A stretch of 64,000 nt of DNA from Rhynchopus euleeides. Lineage: Eukaryota > Euglenozoa > Diplonemea > Diplonemida > Diplonemidae. Below are positions 33,027 to 44,600 of this stretch, one piece after another; the first letter of the stretch is position 1, and each line of letters begins with the position of its first letter. Under the pieces are notes generated by a model, which searched no databases, was not told the DNA's origin, and saw only the letters and a list, made by a program, of their open reading frames with translations. The DNA lies in contig OY723311.1 in the NCBI GenBank assembly GCA_963210315.1, positions 1 through 64,000 of the forward strand, given 5' to 3'. The position numbers and the translations under genes were made by a program.

Positions 33027-34700
33027 CGTTTTAAACCCCGTTTTAAATAATTTAAAACGGCGTTTTAAACTTTAACCCTTTAAGTCCCAAGGCTATTTTG
33101 GGCCATTTTGGCCGATTTTTCTCCTTGGACACCAAGTTGCTTCAATTTTCGTTTTTCTGCCCGACCCTGGCCGTAAATGAACGCGTTTGACTGAAAGATT
33201 CCACGATGGCCATTTTTTGGCCCCGAAAAAAATGTCTCTTTTTTCGCACGGCCAACAAACAGTGAATTTGAGGGTGAAAAAATGGCAGATTTTCGAAAGC
33301 AAAAATTTTTGGGTGCCGGGGCTCCCCAAAAAGTCATCCGAAGATGGCGTTATTGGAAAGAACGAGTCAAATTGCATCGACGAAAAAAAAAGTTCGGCCA
33401 AAAAGACTGAGAATGAAGCCACTGAATGGGCAAGGCGGTTTTTGCCTATGTTCAGTGCCTATTTTCCCTTTGAAACCGTGGGAAAACACCCGAAAAGGGT
33501 TATTTCCTCAATCACTCGCAGGAAGTCTGTCTCAGACGGCTGCAAGGGCAACTGTTGTGCTTCGCAGCAGTGCTGAGCCAGAGAGAGTGTTCGCAGAGAT
33601 GTCGCCCAGCGCTCGCTCTACTACCCCGGGATGTCGCCAGTGTCCGTCTACCCTCTCCTCTGAGTTCTCGACCAGATGTCGCCGCAGAGAGGACAGCACC
33701 CCGCGTCTCGTATTATTGCAGACTACTCGGTGCTGCAACTGCGCACGGAAGAGAGAAGCGCCTCGAATATGTTCTCCCCAAGTAGATCAGACACTCTTCT
33801 GGTTTAGCTTGGCTCAATCTGGGCACGGCCCAAGGCCAGGATAAGATATCACCCAGACCTGGGACCCCCGTGTATAAGCCCCCCCTCCCTTTCCCCCGTG
33901 CTTAAGTCCCCCCCTGGGGGTCTGGCAGGGGGGGGAACTTAAACACAGGTGGACCTAAACACGGGGTGGGCCGGTCTGGAGGGTCATCAAGTGGCCGCTA
34001 GGCCACCTGGTGCCCTCCAGGTGCTGTCAGAGTCGAAAAGGGGGGTGCCAAAAGTCCATCCGGACCAGAATCACCCCCCCTACGACGGAAGCGGAAGAGG
34101 TCTTCTTGGTCTCCACCGTGCCACCCCCGTGTTTAAGCCCCCCCTGCGTTTAGGTCCGCCCCCCCCCCCCCCCCCGTGTTTAAGTCCCCCCGGCCGAAAA
34201 TCGTCTCCAAGGGGGGGGACTTAAACACGGGGGGTCCCAGGTACATTTGACAGGCGAGGAATTCACAATCAGGCACTCCCTTGCCTTCAGTTGACACGTG
34301 CACCACATCGGGGTATATCTGGGCGGGTCTTGATTCCTTGGAAAGGTTCTCGAGTCCCCTTTACCAGATGGCCAGGGTCGGGCACAAAGACCCCCGGCAA
34401 AGTATGCCAGACCTTGTTGGGGTGTGCACAGAAAACCAAGGGCCCAGAATGCTGTTTTCACCCGAAAACCCGACCTGGGCCCAGATTCTCAGGGGTGACG
34501 GCGGGCAACCGACAGACAGATATCTCGTCGATTTTTGTTGTCTTGAAAAGAACTGTCCAAACCCTTTTCATGGTGCCCAGGGTTTGCCAAAAAGACAAAA
34601 ATGCGTGCTAACAAAATGTGAACCGAAAGTGTAGGCGCAATATATTGCGCCTTGGGACTTAAAGGGTTAAAACGTTTAAAACGTTTAAAATGTTTAAAAC
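33027..34700. mobile_element. 1.67-kb element with inverted ends and a nested insertion
   Basis: The left end carries GTTTTAAAC repeats, then TTTAACCCTTTAAGTCCCAAGG (33071-33092). The right end carries its inverse, CCTTGGGACTTAAAGGGTTAAA (34650-34671), then GTTTAAAAC repeats to 34700. The interior has no recognisable transposase. A smaller palindromic element sits inside at 33857-34244, so this one appears to be the older insertion. Confidence 0.55.
33857..34244 (-). mobile_element. Palindromic-ended short element, copy B
   Basis: About 388 bp, bounded by ACCTGGGACC and GGTCCCAGGT, and inverted relative to copy A at 19423-19723. It includes a C17 run (34159-34175) and several CCCGTGTTTAAGTCCCCC motifs. 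Nested inside the 33027-34700 element. Confidence 0.6.
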
Positions 34701-35006
34701 TCGGTTTCTAACAACACTGGGGTCGACACGGGGCACTGGCCGTAATACGTGAAGGCACAACAAGCGCAGAGATCAGGAAGTGGCACAGAGTCCTTTTTCG
34801 AAGGATGGGGTGCAGAGGGGGGGCCAGCGCCGATCGATCAAGCGAGGCCAAAGAAGCTCAGAGGGTGGCGCGTCGCTCATTCGGCACAGGGGAGACAGGT
34901 AGGAGCAAACAAAGAGAAGCGAACGCTTCCCCAATGTCTCTGTTCGTGCCGTGTCGTGAGTCGAACTGTCGCAGCCCCACTCAGGGCACTTTCAGGCCTC
35001 CCCTCC

Positions 35007-37415
35007 TCACCAACGATTTGCTCTCGCCCTGCAGACTCCGTGGACAAGCATCCTCCCAAGCACAGTGTTCACATCGACACATGCATGGGAACAGTCGCCA
35101 CGCCGGCTCGTCACAGTCGGCACCACACCTCCATCGATGTTGCGCTCTGCTGAGGAAAGGTCAACCACGTACGACACCGCGTCACCGTGATCCCGCAGCG
35201 CCTGCGATACGATGAACTCGCGCGCCATACCGACACGCTCCGATGTGTTCAAACAGTTCAGACGCTGCTGCCACCCCGCAGGCGCCAAGTTCCCTTCAAG
35301 GTGGAAGAACTGAGGCAGTGGCACCGCCCACACGAGACGCTGTGTCGCCTTCCGACCCTGCTTGTAGGTGGTGATAACCTTGTTGATGTCCCCGTGCAGT
35401 CGCGAGTAGATGTTGTGGTATTTATCAGGCACCCATGACGGCATCGTCCCTGCTGCCTCCCTCTCGTAGTCCCATCTGCTCTTGTCATCCCGCCCACGAT
35501 GGTGCTCCCAGACATTGTAGTGCGTGCCAAGCATGACCACGATGACATCGTTTGGTCCTGCATGAGTATTGACAACTTCCTTCATCGACTTCGGACCGTC
35601 CCTCCCCGCGCCTGGGTAGAGGCAGAATAGGACACTGCGTGACTTGTCCTTGTTGTAGACAGTGTTGCAGAACAGTTCCTTGACACCACCCTTCACCTTC
35701 TTGTAGTCACGCGAAGGAGTGGCACCTTCAGAAACACCTTCGGCAAGAAGACGGAGGTATGGGAGGGTGATGGTCGAGTCCCCGATAAACCACACCGCCG
35801 CATTGTTCTCCATGCAGTCAATGAGCTTTGCAAGCCTCTCCTGGCAGCCGGACGCCCGCATCTTGTAAGGGCAGTACTCGTAGTTCCGGGGGTGATCGAT
35901 GTACTTCTTCTCAGCCTCTTGTGTGCCGTTGTACCCGAGGTACTTCAGATGCTCGTCACCGCTCGCTTTGAACACCTCACCTGACGTGTCAATCTCCCAT
36001 GTCGGTGTGCACAGAGGTGTGTTGGGAACGAGCCGTGAGGTGCGGTCTTCCCAGAAGCGTTTCGACGACGACGTCATCCAGTTGCTCCACTTCGTGAGTG
36101 CAGGGTTCACGGGTTGTTTTGGGCGCATCACCTTCGCAACGCCATTCATGACCATGTTGCCGAGACCTTGCGCGACACTGTTTCTGAGAGCGGTGCACTG
36201 GGGAAAGCCGTCCTTACCACGCAGCAGTTCTGTGCTTTCCAAACTGTCAAAACTCTTCGGGATCACACGCAGTCCGGAGGAGACGTCCACCACATGCACC
36301 ACAGGGTCATCCTTCACGACGTCTGCTGCATCTTCGAAGGCGGCGGCAATCGCGTGTTCGCGGACGAAGCTGTTGGAGTAGTTGTTGGTGCACTCCTTGA
36401 CTGGTGCAATGAGGCGTGTCTCGAAGTATACGCCGTCAATCACATCATTGACGTCGCGCGGGACGAACCGCGGGAGCGGTGTGACCCACATCATCTCCAC
36501 ACCGCGGTTGCGTGCGTTTTCCGAGCGGATCAGCGACACTGTTGTGTCAGCGTAAAGCCGTGCGACCACCGCCTCGTCGGAGATAGAGACGTACGTTCTC
36601 AGAAGCCTGCGTGCGCGGGCCTCGTAGTGTGCAACTTCAGGGTCATTCGTAACAACGTTGCTAAACTGTCCGAGCGACGCCCTGTCGTACAGCGAGCCGA
36701 CCATCACAACAAGCAGATCGCCTTTGTGGAGCACCTTGCACACATCCACGACAACGCTCGTCACGTCGCGCCCCTCAACCTTGTGGACGCACATGCGCAC
36801 CTCATTTTCCGGCAGCGTCCAGCAAGCTGCTCCACCTTTGTCCTCGCGTTTGATCTCCGGAGATTGGTCCATCGTCTTCGTGATGACATGCAGGAATGCC
36901 ACGTCGCCGATCATCGTCACCCTGGTACCCTTGGGCACAGCCTTGAAGGTGTCGAGCGGAGAGAGTACGCAACCCCCGGACGCAGTGACCTCAGTGCCGC
37001 TGACGGTCCAGTCCGGCACACACAGCGGCCCTTTGATGAACGGTGAATCCTCGGCCATGATTTGACGCCCCATGAAGTACTGCTTCGAACGCTGGTCGAT
37101 CCACTGTGTCCACGGGGCAGAAGAGAGTTTGCGTTTGGTTGGGTTTTCAGGTGTGGGCCGCGCCGGTGGCGGTGGTGGCGGCGGTGGCGGCGGCGGAGGT
37201 TGCGGAGCTGGGCACTTTGCACACACGGGGCAAGGGGCTCTGGGTGCTTCGGATGGACAGACCGTCGGGGCTGGGCACGCCGGGCAGGCTTTCGCTCCGG
37301 GAGTCGAGGATGCCTTCATTTGCAAACGCCGTGTGGTATAATCTTCGCTGACCATGTGGGTGACAATGACAAGCACGGGAACCCCGATCACCATCAATAA
37401 CCGTTCGTTATACAT
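35007..37415 (-). CDS. Type II membrane protein with tandem PC-esterase (SGNH/TBL-like) domains, paralogue 1
   Basis: 802 aa, one exon. A short N-terminal tail, then a membrane segment (MVIGVPVLVIVTHMV, about 8-22), then a Cys/Pro-rich and poly-Pro stalk. Two related lumenal domains follow. The C-terminal one has the GDS nucleophile motif (FIGDSTI, Ser547) and a DCSH motif (Asp774, His777), the pair typical of the PMR5/Cas1p/TBL PC-esterase family, which acetylates or trims sugars of wall and secretory glycans. In the N-terminal domain the first motif is GDV (residues 170-172), with no matching DxxH, so it is probably inactive. CAG precedes the ATG. Paralogue 2 lies 1.27 kb upstream on the same strand, a tandem duplication. 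Substrate unknown. Confidence 0.8.
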   Translation of the reverse strand: MYNERLLMVIGVPVLVIVTHMVSEDYTTRRLQMKASSTPGAKACPACPAPTVCPSEAPRAPCPVCAKCPAPQPPPPPPPPPPPPARPTPENPTKRKLSSAPWTQWIDQRSKQYFMGRQIMAEDSPFIKGPLCVPDWTVSGTEVTASGGCVLSPLDTFKAVPKGTRVTMIGDVAFLHVITKTMDQSPEIKREDKGGAACWTLPENEVRMCVHKVEGRDVTSVVVDVCKVLHKGDLLVVMVGSLYDRASLGQFSNVVTNDPEVAHYEARARRLLRTYVSISDEAVVARLYADTTVSLIRSENARNRGVEMMWVTPLPRFVPRDVNDVIDGVYFETRLIAPVKECTNNYSNSFVREHAIAAAFEDAADVVKDDPVVHVVDVSSGLRVIPKSFDSLESTELLRGKDGFPQCTALRNSVAQGLGNMVMNGVAKVMRPKQPVNPALTKWSNWMTSSSKRFWEDRTSRLVPNTPLCTPTWEIDTSGEVFKASGDEHLKYLGYNGTQEAEKKYIDHPRNYEYCPYKMRASGCQERLAKLIDCMENNAAVWFIGDSTITLPYLRLLAEGVSEGATPSRDYKKVKGGVKELFCNTVYNKDKSRSVLFCLYPGAGRDGPKSMKEVVNTHAGPNDVIVVMLGTHYNVWEHHRGRDDKSRWDYEREAAGTMPSWVPDKYHNIYSRLHGDINKVITTYKQGRKATQRLVWAVPLPQFFHLEGNLAPAGWQQRLNCLNTSERVGMAREFIVSQALRDHGDAVSYVVDLSSAERNIDGGVVPTVTSRRGDCSHACVDVNTVLGRMLVHGVCRARANRW

Positions 37416-38685
37416 TGTTGCTCTGCTTCTGTATGGTAGTGTTACAGTGGGTAGGTAGCGAGGTTTGGCTCTGATGCAAGACTCTAATCACAACTCCGCA
37501 AAGCGGAGGACACTGGACAGGTCCGCTGTGAGCCTTCTGATCCAACACACCGGCTATGTTTGGTACAAGCTTGGAAGCATGTTCGAATTCTTGTTGGAGT
37601 AGTGTAGCCACAGCTTAGCGCTGTAGAAAGCATCGCTGTTCAAACAAACGCGGTGGGGCCCGGTATACACGGTGAAATACTGAAGTGGGGTGGGGTGGGG
37701 GGAGACTCTGACCTAACGCTACGCCACGGCTCCAGTTATCGACGCACAAATCAGGCGACCCAAACTCAGGCAGCGTTCGGCGTGGTTCTAATAAAGATAG
37801 GGGCATGCACCAAGACGCACTCTACTTACCGACCGCTTCGCGAAGTGTTCCAAGCAACTCTTCTGCCTAGAGAAGCAACAGATGCCGGTGGGTGTTGTCG
37901 GACACAAGGCCTCTCAGCCCATTGTGCGAAGTCGGCGGACAGTTTTCCGTTGTTGGCTGTGGCAAGGCCACAATGTGGTACAGTATCGGCGGTTGCACGG
38001 TGTACCCGACCCAAGGTGTGGTGGGGTCGAGGAGCGGCAGTGGGAGGCAATGGGACTCGAAACCCGAAAAGCGGGGTCCGCCCCTGCTCCAACTGGCTCC
38101 CAAAATGGAGCAGTGGAGACCACCACGTGCACCAACAGAGAGAGGGTCGCTCAGTTTTGGGTTTTGTCCCGACACTCCCATGACTGTACATTTGGTCGCA
38201 GGTCTGGTTTGTTTCCCGACTGTTCTGAGAGCAGGGGGCAACAGGTCACCGGAGGGTGAGATCATGTTTCTAACACCCTGTGGGTAGGTTTTGGACACAC
38301 ATCGTGCCCCAGGGCGTGAAAAGTAGAACTTGCCCAGTGACCCCCCAGGGTGATGGCAGCGCGCGGTCGGTACGCGTACACGTACGCCGGACGCACTTCC
38401 TGGAAAACGAGCCGCGTACGCCTACGCAGAACTGGTATTTTGTTGGCATTTTAGTCGGGAGGCTCTCTCAGCACACACATTAGGGGCCACAGGCTGCCGG
38501 CTCACCCGGCAGTGGGTGGCGGCCCTGTAGCCTTTGCTATCGCCGTTACAGACGGTTCCTTAACACAAGCCACACCTGCCAAGCTGGAGCTCGAAGGCTC
38601 CAAGCGGATCTCCTGCACTGTGCCTGTGCCGTACACACAGCACCGTACCCACGTTTCTATTTTTGTTTCACACCTCCCCTCCGCC
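37416..38685. other. Intergenic between the two PC-esterase paralogues
   Basis: No gene supported. It holds a short GTAC-rich stretch near 38370 (GTACGCGTACACGTACG). As 3' and 5' flank of co-directional genes it should contain poly(A) and trans- or cis-splicing signals, which I cannot place exactly. Confidence 0.5.
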
Positions 38686-40965
38686 CTACTGTGCTGGACG
38701 CCCGCGTGCCTTGCACACCCCATGCACTAACATTCTCGCCAACACAGTGTTCACATCAACGCAGGCATGTGAGCAGTCACCACGTGGGCTTGTGACTGTT
38801 GAAACGATGGACCCGTCTACAGCACGCTCAGCCGAGGAAATGTCCACAAGCGCATCGATGATGTCTGCGCTGTCCTTGATGGCCTGCGAGACGATAAGCT
38901 CCCGCACCATGCCGACCCGCGCTGTTGTGTTCAGGCACGTGAGACGCATCTCTGGCCTCGACGGTGCTAAGTTCCCTTCGAGGTGGAAGAACTGCGGCAG
39001 TGGTGTCACCCACACGAGGCGCTGTGTCGGTTTCGAGTTTTCCCTGTAATACCCGAGAATCTGGTTAATGTCGCCATGCAGCCGTGAGTAGAGGTTGTGG
39101 TACTCATCTGGCACCCACTCTGGAATCGTTGCCGCTGCGTTGCGCTCCTGGCGGAACCGCACCTTGTCCTTCCGATCGTTGTAGTTAATCCAGGGACTGT
39201 AGTGCGCACCAAGCATCACCACGACAACATCGTTGGCACCAATTTTTGCAAAGACTTCTCTGAAGGCCCTTGGGCCGGTACGGCCACCTCCAGGATGCAG
39301 ACAGTAGTTCACAACCCGAGACTTGTCGGACGGGGATGACAGCGGCAAACACTCTCTCGTGTCGACCTTCGGGGACACCCCTTGCCCACCGCCTTCAGCC
39401 ACAAGACGTAGGTATGGGAGGGTGATGGTCGAATCCCCAATGAACCACACGCTGCTGCCAGGCTCCATACATTCAAGAAGCTTCACAAGCCTGTCCTGGC
39501 AGCCAGACGCACGCATTTTGAGGGGGCAGTACTCGTAGTTGCGCGAGTGTCCGATGTACGCCTTTTCCATGACCTCTGTCTGCGTTCCATAGCCTAAGTA
39601 TGAAAGGTGCTCGTCGTGTGTAGCTTTGAACGGTGCAGTTGCGGTGTCATACTCCCAAGTCGGTGTGCACAAAGGGGATGCTGGCGAAAAGGTGGTTGAC
39701 CTGTCACCCCAGAACCCTTTTGCTGAGGTTGCCATCCACTTCGTCCACTTCGAAACGTCTTCGCTGATCTGGCGGGGCGCAAGGGTCCTCGACACCCCCT
39801 TGAGAATCATCTGCCCCAGCCCAGCAGCCACGCTACTTTTCAAGTCGACGCATTTCGGAAACCCATCCGGGGAACGGGTCAAGTTAGTGGTCTCGAGGTG
39901 CTCGAAATCTTGCGGCAGCATCCGCATGCCCGAGGATACATCGACGAGATGGGAGATGGGGTCAGCCGAAAACATATCTGATGCGTCTTCGAAGGCCGCG
40001 GCTATCGCGTGTTCGCGGACGAAGCTGTCGGAGTATTTGCTGGTGCACGTCGTGACCGGTTGCACGAGGCGTGTCTCGAAGTGGTTACCGTCAACCCCGT
40101 CCGGTGACTCCTTCTTGATGAACCGTGGGAGGGGCGTGACCCACATGAGCTTCACACCCCGTTTGACAGCAGGTTCTGCGCGAAGCAGTGTGACGGTTGT
40201 ATCGGCATGAAGACGTGCCACCAGCGCCTCGTCGGAGATGGCAACAAAGTCGCGCAGAAGTCGCCGTGCGCGCGCCTCGTGCTGCGCAATCTCGGGATCC
40301 TGTGTGGCAACCTTTGTGAAATACTCGGCGGGCGCCCTGTCGTACATCGAACCGACCATCACAACAATCAGGTCACCCTTCCCCAGGCGAGCACCCACCT
40401 CCGCAACAGACCCGGTCACACCACGCCCCTCCACAAGGTGCACGCACACCGTAACGCTGTCGGCCGACCAGCAGATGTCCGCCCCCTCGCTCGCCTTCTG
40501 CACCTCAGGGGCCTGCTCCATCGTCTTCGTGATGATGTGCAGGAGCGCCTCGTCACCAAGCATCACGACACGCCTCCCTTTCGGCAGGGATTTGAGGGCC
40601 CCCAGTGGCTTCATGACGCACGGGGCACCGGCATCAACGACGGCCTCCTTTCCCTTGACAGTCCACGTCGGGACACACATCGGGTTTTCTTTCTTGATGA
40701 AGGTGCGTGCCTGGGGCTGTGACTCTTTGTTGTCGTAATATGTCTGTGCACGTCCGTTGATCCACTGCACCCAGGGCCGCGTGCGGAACATGCCGGTGAC
40801 TTGAAGGGAACGGGGCGACCCCGGTGGAGGTTCGTTTGCCGTGCATTCGGGGCAGGGTTCCTTCTCCGCCTCACACCGTCGCTTGGCGAACTCCTCACTC
40901 AGGACGTGCGTCCCTATTATCGCCAGTGGTATGACCACGAGTACAGCAGCTCGCCCATAATGCAT
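38686..40965 (-). CDS. Type II membrane protein with tandem PC-esterase (SGNH/TBL-like) domains, paralogue 2
   Basis: 759 aa from the ATG at 40965; a frame-open extension upstream is ignored because this start aligns with paralogue 1 and lies four bases after CCTCACAG. Membrane segment at about 7-21 (AVLVVIPLAIIGTHV), then a CPEC-containing stalk shorter than in paralogue 1 (no poly-Pro). The C-terminal domain keeps Ser512 in FIGDSTI and Asp730/His733 in DCSHACVD; the N-terminal domain reads GDE at 137-139 and is likely inactive. Conserved blocks shared with paralogue 1 include SFVREHAIAAAFEDA, NYEYCP-KMRASGCQ and PLPQFFHLEGNLAP. Role inferred only: Golgi or ER glycan O-acyl transfer or hydrolysis. 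Confidence 0.8.
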   Translation of the reverse strand: MHYGRAAVLVVIPLAIIGTHVLSEEFAKRRCEAEKEPCPECTANEPPPGSPRSLQVTGMFRTRPWVQWINGRAQTYYDNKESQPQARTFIKKENPMCVPTWTVKGKEAVVDAGAPCVMKPLGALKSLPKGRRVVMLGDEALLHIITKTMEQAPEVQKASEGADICWSADSVTVCVHLVEGRGVTGSVAEVGARLGKGDLIVVMVGSMYDRAPAEYFTKVATQDPEIAQHEARARRLLRDFVAISDEALVARLHADTTVTLLRAEPAVKRGVKLMWVTPLPRFIKKESPDGVDGNHFETRLVQPVTTCTSKYSDSFVREHAIAAAFEDASDMFSADPISHLVDVSSGMRMLPQDFEHLETTNLTRSPDGFPKCVDLKSSVAAGLGQMILKGVSRTLAPRQISEDVSKWTKWMATSAKGFWGDRSTTFSPASPLCTPTWEYDTATAPFKATHDEHLSYLGYGTQTEVMEKAYIGHSRNYEYCPLKMRASGCQDRLVKLLECMEPGSSVWFIGDSTITLPYLRLVAEGGGQGVSPKVDTRECLPLSSPSDKSRVVNYCLHPGGGRTGPRAFREVFAKIGANDVVVVMLGAHYSPWINYNDRKDKVRFRQERNAAATIPEWVPDEYHNLYSRLHGDINQILGYYRENSKPTQRLVWVTPLPQFFHLEGNLAPSRPEMRLTCLNTTARVGMVRELIVSQAIKDSADIIDALVDISSAERAVDGSIVSTVTSPRGDCSHACVDVNTVLARMLVHGVCKARGRPAQ

Positions 40966-41685
40966 GGTGCTGTGAGGTTCTGTGTGGGTGTGGTGGATCG
41001 GAGTCGCTGAAGGCAAAGTAAAGTGTTGTGAAATGAGTAGAATAGTATCGCAGATCTCCAACCCGCATTGCAGCTTTGCCACCACACGCTTTTCTGCAGC
41101 CCACCTGCTCCGTGTACTGGCCTGCAGTGTGGCTGGGTGCGGTGAACATCAGCACCTCTCTCCAAGCACCTTCCCGTGACACCGTGATGTGTCGACACCC
41201 CCGCTATATTTCATGGAGGGACGCCCCACGACGCACTGGGAAGTGCGGCACGGTAACATTGTAGACATCACGGCCCTGTCGATTGCGCTGGAAAGCGCTT
41301 CGAAAGGGGCAATCAGACATACCCAGAACAGAACCATAAGCACAAAGAGAGTATCGGGCTGTCGGGTGATGCCTAAAACAGGGCGGCTTGTGCTCGCAAG
41401 TCCTCAAACATCGTTGAAAGGCGTGGCCTCGTCCAAAAAGCACTTGCACAATTCGTGGTGTTGATTGAAACTTGCGGTCTGCTCGACGGCAGTACTTTTT
41501 GATATCGACGGCTACCGCCTGACGGACGAGACGACCGACAGCGACGTGCACAACGTGGCATCCTTCTTAGACGAAGCCATCGCCCGTGGGTATCACCCGA
41601 GCCCCTCACAGCACACAGGATTGGTTAGGGAGGTAAGGCGGTCCAAGAATTATGATGAAAGCACATGCAACGAATCACAACACAC
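40966..41685. other. Intergenic, nothing recognised
   Basis: No gene or repeat supported. Confidence 0.5.
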
Positions 41686-44600
41686 TCACAATATCGCGGA
41701 CTCCAGCACTGGCCTGGGCTGCGTGCTGAAATCCTGCAGGACTGCCGCTGGTTCGGGCTGCTGCTCTGAAGTTTCAATCACGCTGTCACGCTCGCTGAAA
41801 GAGACACTTGGTCGCTTGAGCCGTCCTGCCGTCTCCGGTGGGTGAGTAGGCGGGAGGAGGGAGTTCGCAGTTGCAGCCTTTCCCACGCGGGCAGCATATC
41901 GTTCGCGATCCTTCTTCCGCCGCCTTCGCTCTGGCTGCTCCAGCTCGGACATGCGGGCTTCCATGTTTGTGACCAGCAGGTGGATGCTGGACATCACATC
42001 CTGCAGATCGCCCAGCTGCGCCACAGGGTCCCGTGGCTCGCGCGTTGTGTGAAACGGCGCCGCCGACCCCAGCGACATGCGGCGGTTGCTCTCCTCAGAA
42101 CCCCGCCTGCTCCGAGAGACGTCGAAGTCGTGCGACGCGACAGAGAAACTCCGCCCCATCTCGCGTGGGGACCCCAAGCCACCACCGCCCCTGTTGGTTG
42201 TGGCACGGCAGATCCTCACCGTCTCATCGGAGCTGACGAGGCTGGGCGACGGCATCAACTTCCGGCGCTGCGACTTGACGAGGGAGCTGTGGTGCGGCGC
42301 CTGCGCGCGTTTCTGCTTGATATTTTTCAGTGCAAATTCAAGATCCGCCCCGCTCCGACTGAGATCACGCTCGCGCAGCTCCGACCGGGACTCAGATGAC
42401 CCGCGCGCGAGCGATGCGCTGCTCCCGAGTGGGGCGAACAGGACACGTTGCCTCGGCGAACCTGTGGTGCTGAGCATGGTGGAACTGCGCGGCTGATCGC
42501 TCCGGAGAGACGATGTCGACTGCAGATCCTGTGTGGGGGGCGTCTCCCCGAGTGCCAATACTGATGTTGCCGTCGGCCCCACCGGCACCGCTGCGGCCTC
42601 TGCCCCCGCCGACACCGATGACATGGCCTTCTGTCTCGCCCGGATTTCGGCCTGAATCTGGTCGTTAAACGTCGGGTAGTTCTCCAGAATCTTGTGGAAA
42701 TCATCCCGGTCCAGCCGGAACAGGTCACAGTATGTCAGCGCGCGGATGCTGGCCGTCCGGCGGGTCTCTATCAGCAGCGCGATCTCCCCGAAGAAGCCCC
42801 CCTTCTTGATCGTCGTCAGATGCTGCCCTGTGGAGGTGAGCACATCGGCGTAGCCGTGTCCCATGAAGAACATCTCCATCCCGACGTCACCCGCTTGGAT
42901 GATAAACTGGCTGGGCGCGTAGACAACGTTCTTGAGGGACTCGGCAAGGGCGACCTTCGTGCCCTGGTCAGCTTCTTTGAACATCTCGACAGTGCTGACG
43001 AACTTAATGCGCACGTACAGCCCGATGTGCTGCCGCATCGAGACGGGGAGCCCGTCGATAATCTGTGAGTAGGAGCTGCCAACGTTCTGCTCCAGGATGT
43101 GGCTCTGGAAGGCCAGCACCTCCTGCTGCAGGTTGCGCGGGATGTTGAAGTACTTCAGGACAGCGAGGGTCTCCATCATGCGGGCCTTGCGCTCGCTCTT
43201 GATGTTGTGAGCCTGCATCATCTTCGACAGCTTCCCGATAATCGCCGCGTTCGCGATGGTTCCAAAGATGAACAGGAAGCAGGCATAGATCCGCTCCCAA
43301 GGCCCCCGCACCTCCACATCGCCGTAGCCGACCGTCGTGACTGAACAGGGTGGTGGTGGTGGGCAGCCGTGGGGGGAAAAGCCCACCAGAGAGTGCAGCA
43401 GAAACGTGCATTCTCACGCGGTTCGAAAGCGGGCAGCCGGAATCAGGCACGACGGGATCGCATCAGGTGTGTGCATACCTGTATACAGCACGTAGTACGC
43501 TGCTTCGATGTAGGTTTCGACAATACCGCCTTCACGTCGGTGACCAACAAGCGCCAAGCGCACTACCACCATTGCATGGAGACACACGAGGCTCCAGAAA
43601 CCCATCAATAGCAGTGGCACGACCTGATAGTACAGCGTGATGTATCTGTGAGGAGTGATGTGGTGGCGCCGGTTGTCAGACTCGTAAGCATACCTTGCAC
43701 TGATGGCCTCCATGTTCACTTGTTGAAAGTACGTCACTGCGCGCAGCAGCCGGATCAAGGGAAAGTGATACGTCACCTGGCGCAGCACAGGCAAGTCCCT
43801 GTGGCATGTTGGTAGTGTGGAGTGGCACGGGTTTATGTGGCAGCGGCATAGGAGTTTATGCTTGAAGCTTGGCAAAACCCATAAACCATGCACGCCGATC
43901 TGGTTGGGCACTCGGGACAGACGTTGCTCGCGAGAGCATCATGTGGAAGGCTTCCGAACGAAGGACATACATTGCATAGGCGATTACGTGCATTGGAAAA
44001 CCTGCAAGGAAATCTGCAAAAAACCAGGACCGCACATAGGCCTCCACGTTCGCGCGGGTCGTGGTACTCCCCTGTTGTATGGATGGATGGTGTTGTGTCA
44101 GTGCAACAAGGCAATGTAGATTGTGGTTCAACACTCTACCCAAAGTGATGCCAGCTATTTGGCCACTGTGACAAGGCCGTGGTCTCGTGGAAATCACACG
44201 AGCGACAGTGTGAGCCCCTGTGTCTGTATGTGTTGCTGGTTGGTGGTGAAGGGCTAAAACACACTGCGCACAATGCATGATCCTACTGACGCTGTTGCTG
44301 CGATAAGCAAACTTGTTTGAAAAAAGGGGGCAAAAAGGCATGCAACATACAGTTGTCGTTTGTCGCATTACCGCACGCAACGCGATATCCACCATAAAGA
44401 TAATCGAGCCGACGATATCGCAAGGGAGATTCACCTGTGGATCCCAATTGCTATACGCATCGTCCAGCGTCACCGCCACCTCGAAGTACAACGTTGTTGC
44501 GAGAAGGATGATTTCCCAAAAGGGCACCCACGCGTCGTCGGCCATAATACCGGCTGTCCGCTTTGCCGCATCGATGTGCTCCTGGGTCTCGGCAGACAGG

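Noticed and set aside
37826..38298. Overlapping 121-176-codon frames between the PC-esterase genes
   Set aside because: Open on both strands and in several frames at once; composition not protein-like.
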